Assembly: GCA_022774325.1 (NCBI GenBank)
Contig: JALFNN010000004.1
Coordinates: 1 to 48,559 of the forward strand
Length of the DNA stretch: 48,559 nt
Reading direction: 5' to 3'
Origin: a bacterium
Lineage (GTDB): Bacteria; Bacillota; Clostridia; Lachnospirales; Lachnospiraceae
The position numbers were made by a program, and so were the translations under genes. The number at the start of each line of letters is the position of its first letter. Position 1 is the stretch's first letter. Positions 26,267 to 35,690 of this stretch are shown here, piece after piece. The notes under the pieces are model-generated. The model ran no database searches. It saw only the letters and a program-made list of their open reading frames with translations, and was not told where the DNA came from.

Positions 26267-27566
26267 AGAAATCAGTGAAAGAGAGCTTGCGCTGGCGGTT
26301 CTGCTGGAGATAGAACGCGGCGAAAAGAGTCATATCGCGCTTAGACAGGTGCTGGAAAAGTATCAGTATCTGGGAAAACAGGAACGTGCCTTCCTCACCA
26401 GATTGTGTGAGGGGACGACGGAGAGAAGGATAGAACTGGATTATATTATCAATCAGTTTTCAAAAGTTAAAACTGATAAGATGAAACCGGTTATCCGTAA
26501 TCTTTTAAGGTGTGCGGTTTACCAGATGAAATATATGGATCAGGTGCCTACAAGTGCGGCGTGCAATGAAGCGGTCAACCTGGCGGTAAAAAAGGGATTC
26601 AAGAGCTTGAAGGGATTTGTAAATGGCGTGCTTCGCAACATTGCGAGAAATCTGGAGAAAATTTCATATCCAGATGAGAATAACACAGCGGAATACTTTT
26701 CGATAAAATATTCGATGCCGCTATGGATCGTGGAACAGTGGCTGGCTGATTATGGAAAGGAACAGACCGAGCAGATTCTGCAGAGTTTCTATCTGGAACG
26801 TCCGACAACGATCCGGGTGAATGAAAACAGAATGTCACGAGCGGAACTGAAAAAGAAGTTGGAAGAAGAAGGGGTGACAGTGGAAGAACATTCACAGGTC
26901 GCCTCTGCACTCTTGATTTCCGGATATGATTATCTCGGAGCGCTCGAGAGCTTTCGAAACGGAGCATTTCAGGTGCAGGATGCTGCTTCAATCCTGGTGG
27001 CAGAAAGTGCCGGGATCAAGAATGGTGATTACGTGATCGATGTGTGTGCGGCTCCCGGAGGGAAAGCCCTTCATGCAGCACAGCTTCTGGAAGGAAGCGG
27101 ACACGTGGAGGCGCGGGATCTGACGGAGAATAAGGTGGAACTGATCCGGGGAAATATCTGCCGTATGGGATTTGAAAATGTTGAAGCTATTCAGCAGGAT
27201 GCAACGGTGTACGATGCTGCATCGGCACTGAAAGCGGATGTCCTGATCGCTGATCTGCCGTGTTCCGGTCTCGGAGTTCTCGGAAAGAAAACAGATCTGA
27301 AGTATAAGATGACACCGGAACAGGAGAAGGAGCTCGCAGAGTTGCAGAGAGAAATTCTGGCTGCGGTTCATGATTATGTGAAGCCGGGAGGGACGCTGGT
27401 CTACAGTACCTGCACGATCTGGCAGTCAGAAAATGAAGAAAATACGAGATGGTTTCTGGAATGTTTTCCGGAATATTCGTTGGAAAATGAAAAGCAGATT
27501 TTCCCGTCCAGAGAAACGGATGGATTCTATATTGCCGTGCTGAAACGCAGGGCGGGAGGACAGTAG
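26259..27566 (+). CDS. rsmB: 16S rRNA m5C967 methyltransferase RsmB
   Basis: SAM-dependent RNA cytosine-5 methyltransferase. The first ~140 residues form a NusB-like RNA-binding domain (ERELALAVLLEIERGEKSHI, LRCAVYQMKYMDQVPTSAA). The catalytic part follows, with SAM motif I DVCAAPGGKALHAAQLL, motif IV ADLPCSGLGVLGKK, and motif VI YSTCTIWQSENEENT carrying the nucleophilic Cys. The length of 435 aa is normal. It overlaps the upstream gene and is 1 base from rlmN, giving a tight operon. Confidence 0.95.
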   Translation: MTKEISERELALAVLLEIERGEKSHIALRQVLEKYQYLGKQERAFLTRLCEGTTERRIELDYIINQFSKVKTDKMKPVIRNLLRCAVYQMKYMDQVPTSAACNEAVNLAVKKGFKSLKGFVNGVLRNIARNLEKISYPDENNTAEYFSIKYSMPLWIVEQWLADYGKEQTEQILQSFYLERPTTIRVNENRMSRAELKKKLEEEGVTVEEHSQVASALLISGYDYLGALESFRNGAFQVQDAASILVAESAGIKNGDYVIDVCAAPGGKALHAAQLLEGSGHVEARDLTENKVELIRGNICRMGFENVEAIQQDATVYDAASALKADVLIADLPCSGLGVLGKKTDLKYKMTPEQEKELAELQREILAAVHDYVKPGGTLVYSTCTIWQSENEENTRWFLECFPEYSLENEKQIFPSRETDGFYIAVLKRRAGGQ

Positions 27567-27567
27567 A

Positions 27568-28620
27568 ATGGAAGAAATGCTACAATCAAAAAAGGATATT
27601 GCTTCGTTCACGCTGGATGAATTGAAAAATGAGATGAAAGAGATTGGGGAAAAACCGTTTCGCGCCGGTCAGATTTACGAGTGGCTTCACAAAAAGCTTG
27701 CAGATCGCTTTGATGAGATGACGAATTTATCGCTTTCACTCAGAGAAAAGCTGGATCAGAATTATGAGATCCGAAAAGTGGAGATGGTGCGGCGACAGAT
27801 CTCGAAAATCGATGGGACAAACAAGTTCCTTTTCTGCCTGCAGGATGGCAACATGGTGGAGAGCGTGCTGATGAAATATAAGCACGGGAATTCTGTCTGT
27901 ATTTCGTCACAGGTGGGATGCCGTATGGGATGCCGTTTCTGCGCGTCTACGCTGGATGGCCTGGAGAGGAATCTGACACCTTCGGAAATGCTGCGCCAGA
28001 TTTACCAGATTCAGAAGATCAGCGGGGAGAGAGTTTCCAATATTGTTATCATGGGAACGGGAGAACCGCTGGATAATTATGACAATTTCCTGAAGTTTAT
28101 TCATATGATTAGTGATGAACATGGATTAAATATCAGTCAAAGAAATATCACTGCTTCAACTTGCGGAATTGTGCCGAATATTTACCGGCTCGCGGATGAG
28201 AAACTTCAGATCACACTGGCTCTTTCCCTGCACGGCTCTACGCAGGAAAAGAGGAAAAGTCTGATGCCGGTGGCAAATAAATATGATTTGGAAGAAGTAC
28301 TGAGGGCATGTGACGATTATTTTCGGAAAACCGGGCGAAGGATCACATTTGAATACAGCCTGGTTCACGGAGTTAATGATACGGAAGAAGACGCAGGCGA
28401 ACTGATCCGGATTTTGAAGGATAGAAACTGCCATTTGAATCTGATTCCGGTGAATCCGATCAAGGAGCGAAATTACGAGAAACCGGATAAAAAAAGTGCC
28501 GCGAAATTTAAAAATAAGCTTGAAAAAAGCGGGATAAATGTTACTATAAGAAGAGAAATGGGCTCTGATATAGACGGGGCATGTGGACAGTTGAGACGTA
28601 AGACAATGCGAGGAGTATGA
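27568..28620 (+). CDS. rlmN: Dual-specificity rRNA/tRNA adenine-C2 methyltransferase RlmN
   Basis: Radical SAM enzyme making m2A2503 in 23S rRNA and m2A37 in some tRNAs. The cluster motif is C118-x3-C122-x2-C125 in GCRMGCRFCAST, and the methyl-carrying Cys is C339 in GACGQLRR. IVIMGTGEPLDNYDNFL is the family SAM-binding stretch, and ALSLHGSTQEKRKSLMPV follows. The length of 350 aa is standard. GGGAGGA precedes ATG 27568. Confidence 0.97.
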   Translation: MEEMLQSKKDIASFTLDELKNEMKEIGEKPFRAGQIYEWLHKKLADRFDEMTNLSLSLREKLDQNYEIRKVEMVRRQISKIDGTNKFLFCLQDGNMVESVLMKYKHGNSVCISSQVGCRMGCRFCASTLDGLERNLTPSEMLRQIYQIQKISGERVSNIVIMGTGEPLDNYDNFLKFIHMISDEHGLNISQRNITASTCGIVPNIYRLADEKLQITLALSLHGSTQEKRKSLMPVANKYDLEEVLRACDDYFRKTGRRITFEYSLVHGVNDTEEDAGELIRILKDRNCHLNLIPVNPIKERNYEKPDKKSAAKFKNKLEKSGINVTIRREMGSDIDGACGQLRRKTMRGV

Positions 28621-28622
28621 TT

Positions 28623-29366
28623 ATGAAGATATTTTCCATGACAGACGTGGGAAGAAAACGCGAAATTAATCAGGATTATGTGTTTGCTACTGATGAGCCG
28701 CTTGGAGTACTGCCGAATCTTCTGGTTGTGGCAGACGGAATGGGTGGACATAAAGCGGGAGATTTTGCTTCCAAATATACGGTGGAGGTTCTGGAGGAGG
28801 AACTGAAGCATACATTAAAAGAAGGACCGGAGGAAGTGTTGCTTGATGCTGTACAGACAGCGAATCACAAGTTGATTGAAGCGGCGGGCAAGGATATCAA
28901 ACTGGAAGGTATGGGAACTACGCTCGTTGTGGCGACGGTGATCGATCATACACTTTACTTTGTTAACGTTGGTGACAGCCGTCTGTATTTGATCAACAAA
29001 GATATCAGACAGTTATCCAGAGATCATTCTCTGGTTGAAGAGATGGTAAGACTTGGCGGGATTAATGAAGAAGAGGCAAGGAACCATCCGGATAAGAACA
29101 TCATCACAAGAGCAATTGGTGTGAAGGAGAACGTGGAGGCGGATTTCTTTGAATTCAGCCTGAAAAAGGGAGACACGATTCTTATGTGTACCGATGGACT
29201 ATGCAATATGGTGGATGATGAAGAGATTTTTGCAATTATTAAGGGGGCAAGAGATATTGTTGAGGCAGGTCGCACTTTAATAGACCGTGCCAATGAAAAT
29301 GGGGGAAAGGACAATATCGGTGTCGTTTTGGCACAGCCATTTTCTAATGAGGTGAGTATATGGTAA
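28623..29366 (+). CDS. PP2C-type serine/threonine phosphatase (Stp/PrpC)
   Basis: Metal-dependent phosphatase that reverses the PASTA kinase encoded next. Motifs in order are DVGRKREINQDY, VVADGMGGHKAGDFAS, YFVNVGDSRLYLI, ILMCTDGLCNMVDDEEI and GGKDNIGVVLAQ, giving the full set of Mn/Mg-binding aspartates. ATG 28617 lies 1 base after the GAGGAG, whereas ATG 28623 has 7-base spacing, so the 247-aa form is preferred. Its end overlaps the kinase start by 7 bases. Confidence 0.94.
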   Translation: MKIFSMTDVGRKREINQDYVFATDEPLGVLPNLLVVADGMGGHKAGDFASKYTVEVLEEELKHTLKEGPEEVLLDAVQTANHKLIEAAGKDIKLEGMGTTLVVATVIDHTLYFVNVGDSRLYLINKDIRQLSRDHSLVEEMVRLGGINEEEARNHPDKNIITRAIGVKENVEADFFEFSLKKGDTILMCTDGLCNMVDDEEIFAIIKGARDIVEAGRTLIDRANENGGKDNIGVVLAQPFSNEVSIW

Positions 29367-31423
29367 AAGATGGTATTTTCCTGAGCAACCGTTATGAAGT
29401 GCTGAGCAAGATCGGTGCAGGTGGTATGGCGGATGTTTACAAGGGACGCGATTGCATGCTGAACCGGTATGTAGCAATCAAGGTATTAAAGAAAGAGTAT
29501 AGAGAAGACGAGAATTTTGTCAGGAAATTCCGCTCGGAAGCTCAGGCTGCGGCAGGACTTCAGAATCCGAATATTGTCAATGTTTATGATGTGGGTGAAG
29601 ACCGGGGACTTTACTATATGGTAATGGAGCTGGTGGAAGGAATTACATTAAAAGAATATATACAGAAAAAAGGAAGGCTGTCCAACAAAGAGGTTCTCAG
29701 TATTTCGATCCAGATGTGTACCGGAATTGAAGCGGCACACAAGCATGAGATCATTCATCGGGATATCAAACCGCAGAATATCATTATTTCCAAAGAAGGA
29801 AAGGTAAAAGTAACTGATTTTGGTATTGCAAAGGCAGTATCTTCTCATACCGTCACTTCCAGTGCGATGGGATCGGTACATTATGTTTCACCGGAACAGG
29901 CACGTGGCGGCTTCTGTGATGCGAAGAGCGACATATATTCAGTCGGTATTACGATGTATGAGATGGCAACCGGAAAAGTCCCGTTTGACGGGGATTCTAC
30001 CGTGGCGGTGGCCATGAAGCATCTTCAGGAAACGATGACGCCTCCTTCTGAGATTGTGCCAAGTGTTTCGCCTGCTCTTGAGAAAATTATTTTAAAATGT
30101 ACGCAGAAGAGCCCGGAGAGAAGATATCAGAATATCAGTCTTCTGATTCAGGATCTGAAGCGGGCGCTGGTGGATCCGGACGGCAGGTTTGTGGATATGG
30201 GGCAGGCCTATGATGACGGCAACACCGTCATGATCTCCCAGGAAGAGATGGGGCGTATCCGGAACGGACGTGGTTATGACGAGTATGATGAAGAGTCCTA
30301 CGATGACGAATACGGCGAAGAAGACGAATCGTACGGTGATGATTATGATGATGATGGGTACGATGACGAGGAAGAAGAGAAATACAGAAGCCGGAAGGGC
30401 AGCAGGAGCAATGATGTCAATCCAAGAATGAATAAGATGATGAAGATCCTCACGATCGTAGTCGCTGTGATCATTGTTTTCATTCTGATCTTCGTGATCG
30501 GCAAAGCGGCCGGTGTATTTAAATTCGGACCGGGAACAGAAGCAGTGGAAACGGATAGTAAGAATATTGAGGTTCCAAAGCTGGTTGGCGAGAATAAAGA
30601 AGTGGCTGATGAGATGTGCAGTAAGCGTAATCTCGTGATGGAAGTAGTGAGTAAGGAGAATTCGGATAAATATCCGGAGAATACAGTGATCCGGCAGAGT
30701 ATTGATGCCGGCGAAAAGGTTGCAAAGAAGACCGTGATCGAGGTCGTGATCAGTTCCGGAGAGAAGGAAGTTACGATTGAGAGCGTCGAGGGAATGGATG
30801 AAGATGCGGCGAAGAAGACGCTGAAGGCGCAAGGCTTCACAGATTTTACTGTGGATTCTGAATACAGCGATAAGTGGGAAAATGGTGTGGTGATCGGAAC
30901 GAATCCGGCAGCAGGAGAGAAAGTGACGGTTGATACCAAGATCACACTGATCGTCAGCAAGGGCGCCCAGAAGAAGGATGTTCCGGACCTGAGGGGCAAG
31001 ACCGTATCTGAGGCACAGAAACTGCTTGCAAGTGCAGGTCTTGAAGATGGTGGCAGCAGTGAGCAGTACAGTGACAAGTATGAAGCAGGCCTCATCATTT
31101 CCCAGTCCGTGACACCGGGAAGTAAGGTGAGCTCCGGTACATCGGTAAGCTATGTGGTCAGCAAAGGGAAGAAACCGGCTGATCAGGTGAAGGTTCCGTC
31201 TGTAACCGGTAAAGGTCTGGCCGATGCAATCAGTGCACTTTCGGCAAGAGGACTTTTCTATGAGGAAGTGACACAGACCAGTGATCAACCTTCCGGAACC
31301 GTTATCTCGGTAGAGCCGGGAGAAGGAACCTCTGTTGATATCGGTTCTACGGTCAAACTGTATGTAAGTGACGGAAGCGGTGGAAACCCCGATGAAGGCA
31401 GCGACGATGAGACTCAGCAGTAG
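29360..31423 (+). CDS. prkC: PASTA-domain serine/threonine protein kinase (PrkC/Stk)
   Basis: Transmembrane sensor kinase that binds muropeptides or lipid II outside and phosphorylates cell-wall and translation proteins inside. The kinase domain (about 10-270) has the Gly loop IGAGGMADVYKG, Lys41 in VAIKVLK, HRDIKPQN (133-140) and DFG (153-155), with TVTSSAMGSVHYVSPEQ as the activation loop. A very acidic Asp/Glu/Tyr juxtamembrane linker (about 307-341) precedes a single helix at 362-381. Four extracellular PASTA repeats (from about 403) and a Gly/Asp-rich tail follow. It is paired with its phosphatase upstream and rsgA downstream. Confidence 0.96.
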   Translation: MVKDGIFLSNRYEVLSKIGAGGMADVYKGRDCMLNRYVAIKVLKKEYREDENFVRKFRSEAQAAAGLQNPNIVNVYDVGEDRGLYYMVMELVEGITLKEYIQKKGRLSNKEVLSISIQMCTGIEAAHKHEIIHRDIKPQNIIISKEGKVKVTDFGIAKAVSSHTVTSSAMGSVHYVSPEQARGGFCDAKSDIYSVGITMYEMATGKVPFDGDSTVAVAMKHLQETMTPPSEIVPSVSPALEKIILKCTQKSPERRYQNISLLIQDLKRALVDPDGRFVDMGQAYDDGNTVMISQEEMGRIRNGRGYDEYDEESYDDEYGEEDESYGDDYDDDGYDDEEEEKYRSRKGSRSNDVNPRMNKMMKILTIVVAVIIVFILIFVIGKAAGVFKFGPGTEAVETDSKNIEVPKLVGENKEVADEMCSKRNLVMEVVSKENSDKYPENTVIRQSIDAGEKVAKKTVIEVVISSGEKEVTIESVEGMDEDAAKKTLKAQGFTDFTVDSEYSDKWENGVVIGTNPAAGEKVTVDTKITLIVSKGAQKKDVPDLRGKTVSEAQKLLASAGLEDGGSSEQYSDKYEAGLIISQSVTPGSKVSSGTSVSYVVSKGKKPADQVKVPSVTGKGLADAISALSARGLFYEEVTQTSDQPSGTVISVEPGEGTSVDIGSTVKLYVSDGSGGNPDEGSDDETQQ

Positions 31424-31456
31424 GAAGCTAAAGAAAATGATAGAAGGAACTGTTTT

Positions 31457-32344
31457 ATGCAGGGAAGAATTATAAAAGGAATTGCAGGATTCTACTACGT
31501 TTATGACGTAGTAGAATTCGCTGTTTATGAATGCAAGGCGAAGGGGATTTTCCGTAAAGAGAAAATAAAACCGCTGGTGGGAGATCTGGTAGAATATGAA
31601 GTCCTTGACAAAGAAGAAGGAACCGGAAATATCACGAAAATACTTCCGAGAAAGAGTGAACTGATTCGGCCTGCGGTTGCGAACATTGATCAGGCACTGG
31701 TTGTGTTTGCAGTGACAAAGCCGAAACCGCACTTCAATCTTCTGGATCGGTTTCTGGTAATGATGGAACGACAGGAGATGTCCGTCGTGATCTGCTTTAA
31801 CAAGCAGGATCTTGCAGGAGAAGAGGAAATAGCAGAATTAAAGGCAACTTATGAATCATGCGGATACCGGGTTATCTTTACGAGTGCTTATAAAGAAGAA
31901 AATATTCAGGAAATCAAAGCGGTGTTGAAAGGGAAGGTAACGGCTGTGGCCGGACCTTCGGGGGTGGGTAAATCTTCCTTGATCAATTGCCTGCAGGAGA
32001 ACATCAACATGGAGACAGGGAGCATCAGCCGGAAGATTGAGCGCGGGAAACATACGACACGCCATTCCGAACTGATTCCTGTGGATGAAGATTCATATAT
32101 CATGGATACACCGGGTTTTTCTTCGCTGTATACCAATGATTTTGAAAAAGAAGAACTGAAATCGTATTTTCCGGAATTCAGGGAATATGAAGGGACATGC
32201 AGATTCCTCGGATGTAATCATGTGAGCGAGCCGGGGTGTATGGTCAAGAATGCGCTGGAAGAAGGGAACATTCACCGGACAAGGTACGACGATTATCTAG
32301 AGATGTACCGTGAGCTGGAACAAAAGGAGAAAAGGAGATATTAA
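31457..32344 (+). CDS. rsgA: Small ribosomal subunit biogenesis GTPase RsgA
   Basis: Circularly permuted GTPase that checks late 30S maturation. An N-terminal OB domain precedes G4 (CFNKQDLAG), which comes before G1 (AGPSGVGKSSLIN), the diagnostic permutation. G3 is DTPGFSS. The zinc site at the C-terminus is CRFLGCNHVSEPGC. 295 aa is typical, and AGAAGGA precedes the ATG. PrkC homologues often phosphorylate this GTPase, fitting the adjacency. Confidence 0.96.
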   Translation: MQGRIIKGIAGFYYVYDVVEFAVYECKAKGIFRKEKIKPLVGDLVEYEVLDKEEGTGNITKILPRKSELIRPAVANIDQALVVFAVTKPKPHFNLLDRFLVMMERQEMSVVICFNKQDLAGEEEIAELKATYESCGYRVIFTSAYKEENIQEIKAVLKGKVTAVAGPSGVGKSSLINCLQENINMETGSISRKIERGKHTTRHSELIPVDEDSYIMDTPGFSSLYTNDFEKEELKSYFPEFREYEGTCRFLGCNHVSEPGCMVKNALEEGNIHRTRYDDYLEMYRELEQKEKRRY

Positions 32345-32346
32345 GA

Positions 32347-33009
32347 ATGGAATATGTATTATCACCTTCCATTTTGTCAGCAGATTTTGCTGTCCTTGGA
32401 AATGAGATTCAAAAAACAGAGAGTGAAGGAGCGAAATATCTGCACTTTGATGTGATGGACGGAGTCTTTGTGCCGAGTATTTCTTTTGGAATGCCGGTCC
32501 TCAAATCTGTCAGAAAAGTGACCGGACAGGTCCTGGATGTACATCTTATGATCACAGAACCGATCCGATATGTGGAAGAATTTGCAAAATCAGGAGCAGA
32601 TATCATCACCATTCATTATGAAGCATGCCAAGATGTGAGAGCAACACTCGCAAAAATACGTGAACTGGGAGTAAATACAGGAATTTCCATTTGCCCGGAG
32701 ACACCCGAAACAGTGTTGGAGGAGTTCATCGGGGAAGTGGATATGTTCCTTGTCATGACTGTTCATCCGGGATTCGGAGGGCAGAAACTGATTCCGGAGA
32801 CTCTCGATAAGGTTCGGAGACTGAGAAACATGCTGGAAGAAAAAGGAACAGAAACCGACATTCAGGTGGATGGCGGTGTTCATCTGGGCAATGTCCGTGA
32901 AATCCTTGAGGCGGGGGCCAATGTACTTGTGGCTGGCTCCGCAGTGTTCAAGGGTGACGCGGCTGCAAATACAAGGGAATTTATGGAGAGTTTAAGAAGC
33001 TATGAGTAA
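32347..33009 (+). CDS. rpe: Ribulose-phosphate 3-epimerase
   Basis: Interconverts ribulose-5-P and xylulose-5-P in the pentose phosphate pathway. TIM-barrel motifs are LSPSILSADFAVLGNEI, HFDVMDGVFVPSISFG (catalytic and metal-binding Asp/His), DVHLMI, VMTVHPGFGGQKLI and IQVDGGV. 220 aa is normal. It starts 2 bases after rsgA and overlaps thiN by 8 bases. Confidence 0.97.
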   Translation: MEYVLSPSILSADFAVLGNEIQKTESEGAKYLHFDVMDGVFVPSISFGMPVLKSVRKVTGQVLDVHLMITEPIRYVEEFAKSGADIITIHYEACQDVRATLAKIRELGVNTGISICPETPETVLEEFIGEVDMFLVMTVHPGFGGQKLIPETLDKVRRLRNMLEEKGTETDIQVDGGVHLGNVREILEAGANVLVAGSAVFKGDAAANTREFMESLRSYE

Positions 33010-33652
33010 AACCGTGATTATCACAGGGGGAGCACTGGACGAGGGGTTCGTAGAAAAGATACTTGGCGAAAACGAGGGAGCCTGCATAATCGGTGTGGAC
33101 AGAGGTGTAGAGTATTTATATCACAATCAGATCATGCCGCAGTATATTGTGGGAGATTTCGACAGCATCGATCCTGAAGTCATCAAATACTACAAAGAAG
33201 AGACACATGTGCCGGTACGGGAATATAACCCGATCAAAGACGCATCAGACACAGAAATCGCCATCCGGTTCGGAATCACATTGGGAAGCAAAGAAATCAT
33301 CATTCTCGGCGCGACCGGCGGAAGGATCGATCACCTCTGGGCCAATGTCCAGTCACTGTATGTTGCCTGCCAGGCAGGAGTAGAAGCATACATACTGGAC
33401 GAAAAAAATAAAATACGGGTAATCGATAAACCGTGTGTCCTGAAAAAATCAGAAGCATACGGAAAATATCTGTCGATATTTACACTCTCAGGGGAAGTGT
33501 TTGACCTGAATTTAAGAGGAACAAAATGGCCGCTTAGTCATCACGCATTAAAGCCGTGTGACAGTCTGACGGTAAGTAATCAGTTCGTCGATGAGATGGT
33601 GGAGATTGATTTCCCGTCAGGACTTCTGGTTGTGATGGAGACGAAGGATTAG
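33002..33652 (+). CDS. thiN: Thiamine pyrophosphokinase
   Basis: Makes thiamine diphosphate from thiamine and ATP. Family motifs: GVDRGVEYLYHNQIMPQYIV, GDFDSID, DASDTEIAIRFG and ILGATGGRIDHLWANVQSL. 216 aa is normal. It is the last gene of the priA-to-thiN run; translation is probably coupled to rpe through the 8-base overlap. Confidence 0.96.
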   Translation: MSKTVIITGGALDEGFVEKILGENEGACIIGVDRGVEYLYHNQIMPQYIVGDFDSIDPEVIKYYKEETHVPVREYNPIKDASDTEIAIRFGITLGSKEIIILGATGGRIDHLWANVQSLYVACQAGVEAYILDEKNKIRVIDKPCVLKKSEAYGKYLSIFTLSGEVFDLNLRGTKWPLSHHALKPCDSLTVSNQFVDEMVEIDFPSGLLVVMETKD

Positions 33653-33751
33653 AGGGGACGGGGCATTTGTCACGCCCGGCATCCTTTGGCGCCCGGAAGA
33701 AAATTTGAGGAATTTGCAGCTGAATAAATTCCTAGATTTTTAATGATTAAT
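33653..33751. other. Intergenic stretch after thiN with a GC-rich patch
   Basis: Directly after the thiN stop lies a GC-rich patch (AGAGGGGACGGGGC at 33651-33664, then CGCCCGG at 33690-33696) that contrasts with the AT-rich DNA following it. A related GGGGACG core appears inverted at 36679-36685, on the far side of the accessory island. No gene is seen here. Confidence 0.4.
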
Positions 33752-33790
33752 CCGTTATACTAAGTTTATACTTAGTGTAACGGTTTTTTT
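33752..33790 (+). terminator. Terminator-like hairpin immediately before the AAA-ATPase gene
   Basis: CCGTTATACTAAGT pairs with ACTTAGTGTAACGG (one wobble) around TTAT and is followed by T7. The next base begins GGAGGTGA (33791-33798), the ribosome-binding site of the downstream gene. It may end the priA-thiN operon, act as an attenuator, or both. Confidence 0.8.
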
Positions 33791-33807
33791 GGAGGTGACG
33801 TGATTTT

Positions 33808-35502
33808 ATGGGAAGAAACGTAGCCATCGGAATACAGAGCTTTAGTGAGATTATTGAAAAAAAATACTTTTATGTAGATAAGACGTCCTTTATCAAGGAA
33901 TGGTGGGACAGTGGTGACAGTGTAACACTGATCACCAGACCTCGCCGTTTTGGAAAGACGTTAAACATGAGTATGGTGGAGCAGTTTTTCTCACTGGATT
34001 ATGCAAATCGTGGAGATCTGTTCGAAGGACTCTCCATCTGGAAAGAGAAAGAATACAGAGAGATTCAAGGAACGTATCCGGTAATCAGTCTTTCATTTGC
34101 CAACATTAAAGAAAAGAACTATGAGATAACCAGAAAGAAAATCTGTCAGATACTGACGGACCTTTATGCGGACTATACATTTCTTATGAAGAGTGATGTT
34201 ATGGAAGCGTCGGACCGTGAGTTCTTCCATAGGATTTCTCCGGATATGGGAGATGTGGAGGCGACGTTGGCGCTTCATAATCTTTCAAAATATTTGAGTC
34301 GCTATTATGGCAAGAAAGTGATTATTCTGCTGGATGAGTATGATACTCCGATGCAGGAAGCTTATGTAGATGGATATTGGGATGAATTGGTCGTATTTAC
34401 CAGAAGTCTTTTTAATTCTACATTTAAAACAAATCCATGGCTGGACAGAGCGATTATGACCGGAATCACCAGAGTCAGTAAGGAGTCGATTTTTTTAGAT
34501 TTAAATAATTTGGAGGTTGTGACTACAACATCAAATAAATATGCCACTTCTTTTGGATTTACAGAAGAAGAAGTATTTGATGCCCTGGAAGAATGTGAGC
34601 TTTCCGGAGAAAAAAAAGAAGTGAAAAGGTGGTACGATGGATTTATTTTTGGTAAACAGAAAGATATTTATAATCCTTGGTCCATCTTGAATTTTCTCGA
34701 CAAGAAGGATTATCGGATGTACTGGGCGAACACCAGCTCAAACAGTCTGGTGGGCAAGCTTCTCCGGGAGGGAGACCGAAGAATTAAAGAACAGTTTGAG
34801 ATTTTGCTGGACGGAGGTGTAATAGAGTCTCCGATTGATGAACAGATTGTATATAATCAGCTTCGGGGAAACGAAAGAGCGATTTGGAGCCTTTTACTGG
34901 CAAGCGGATATTTGAAAGTTTTGCGTTTCGAAAGTATTATAGAAGTCCCGGACGGAACGAACCCGAAGTATACACTGGCACTTACGAACCGGGAAGTAAG
35001 GCTGATGTTCCAAAATATGATACGGGATTGGTTTATGGATGTCGAAGGGGATTATAATGATTTCATTAAGGCACTTTTATTAGGAAATAAAAAAGTTATG
35101 AATAGATACATGAACCGGATTGCACTCAATGTTTTCAGCTATTTTGACACCGGAAAACGTCCTTCCGGGGAGGAACCGGAACGGTTTTACCACGGCTTTG
35201 TTCTGGGCTTGATTGTAGATCTGCAAAGCAGATATGTGATCACGTCAAATCGGGAGAGCGGTTTTGGAAGATATGATGTTGTGCTTGCGGCGAAGAATCC
35301 TCAAAAGGATGATACCATCATTATGGAATTCAAGGTTCATGATCCGGATGATGAGGATACATTAGAAGATACGGTGGCATCTGCGCTTGCCCAGATTGAA
35401 GAAAAACAGTATGAAGTAGATCTTGTGGCAAGAGGAATCCCGGCAGAACGGATCAGAAAATATGGATTCGCATTTGAAGGAAAAAAAGTATTGATTGGCT
35501 AA
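33808..35502 (+). CDS. AAA-ATPase-like protein with C-terminal PD-(D/E)XK nuclease-like domain
   Basis: Belongs to the large family (AAA-ATPase_like plus DUF1703) expanded in gut Clostridia and Bacteroidetes. The N-terminal IGIQSFSEIIEKKYFYVDKT leads to a Walker A variant TRPRRFGKTLNMSM and Walker B VIILLDEYDTPMQEAY. The C-terminal half contains GFGRYDVVLAAKNP followed by IIMEFKVHD, the Asp and ExK of a PD-(D/E)XK fold. 564 aa is typical. The function is unknown; a nucleic-acid or selfish-element role has been suggested for relatives. The gene stands alone in an accessory island, with a hairpin directly before its ribosome-binding site. Confidence 0.88.
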   Translation: MGRNVAIGIQSFSEIIEKKYFYVDKTSFIKEWWDSGDSVTLITRPRRFGKTLNMSMVEQFFSLDYANRGDLFEGLSIWKEKEYREIQGTYPVISLSFANIKEKNYEITRKKICQILTDLYADYTFLMKSDVMEASDREFFHRISPDMGDVEATLALHNLSKYLSRYYGKKVIILLDEYDTPMQEAYVDGYWDELVVFTRSLFNSTFKTNPWLDRAIMTGITRVSKESIFLDLNNLEVVTTTSNKYATSFGFTEEEVFDALEECELSGEKKEVKRWYDGFIFGKQKDIYNPWSILNFLDKKDYRMYWANTSSNSLVGKLLREGDRRIKEQFEILLDGGVIESPIDEQIVYNQLRGNERAIWSLLLASGYLKVLRFESIIEVPDGTNPKYTLALTNREVRLMFQNMIRDWFMDVEGDYNDFIKALLLGNKKVMNRYMNRIALNVFSYFDTGKRPSGEEPERFYHGFVLGLIVDLQSRYVITSNRESGFGRYDVVLAAKNPQKDDTIIMEFKVHDPDDEDTLEDTVASALAQIEEKQYEVDLVARGIPAERIRKYGFAFEGKKVLIG

Positions 35503-35690
35503 AGAAGAAAAAGTAAATAGCTAAATATTGAGTTTTTCGTATTTCTGTGATAGCATTTACACGACTGATCTTTTTGATAGAAGTTAATTTTAGAAATATT
35601 ATGCGGACAGTGCGAAGAACAGCGAACCAAAGGACTGTTGATGGGAAATAATTCGTTCAATTACACCTCGAGGTGTCCCGGTAAGGCGGT
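35503..35690. other. Intergenic region between AAA-ATPase and RAYT genes
   Basis: AT-rich and non-coding as far as can be read. It contains the 14-bp palindrome at 35663-35676 close to the transposase stop codon, and no obvious terminator for the AAA-ATPase gene. Confidence 0.5.
35663..35676. repeat. 14-bp palindrome downstream of the RAYT gene
   Basis: ACACCTCGAGGTGT is a perfect palindrome 14 bases beyond the transposase stop. Such a structure could be a REP-like substrate of the enzyme or simply part of a terminator; only one copy was seen in the window. Confidence 0.45.

Noticed and set aside
30092-31732. 546-codon open frame on the minus strand opposite the PASTA kinase
   Set aside because: It is the antisense shadow of a clear kinase gene; the translation is rich in His/Leu/Ile/Arg with no family pattern and no ribosome-binding site.
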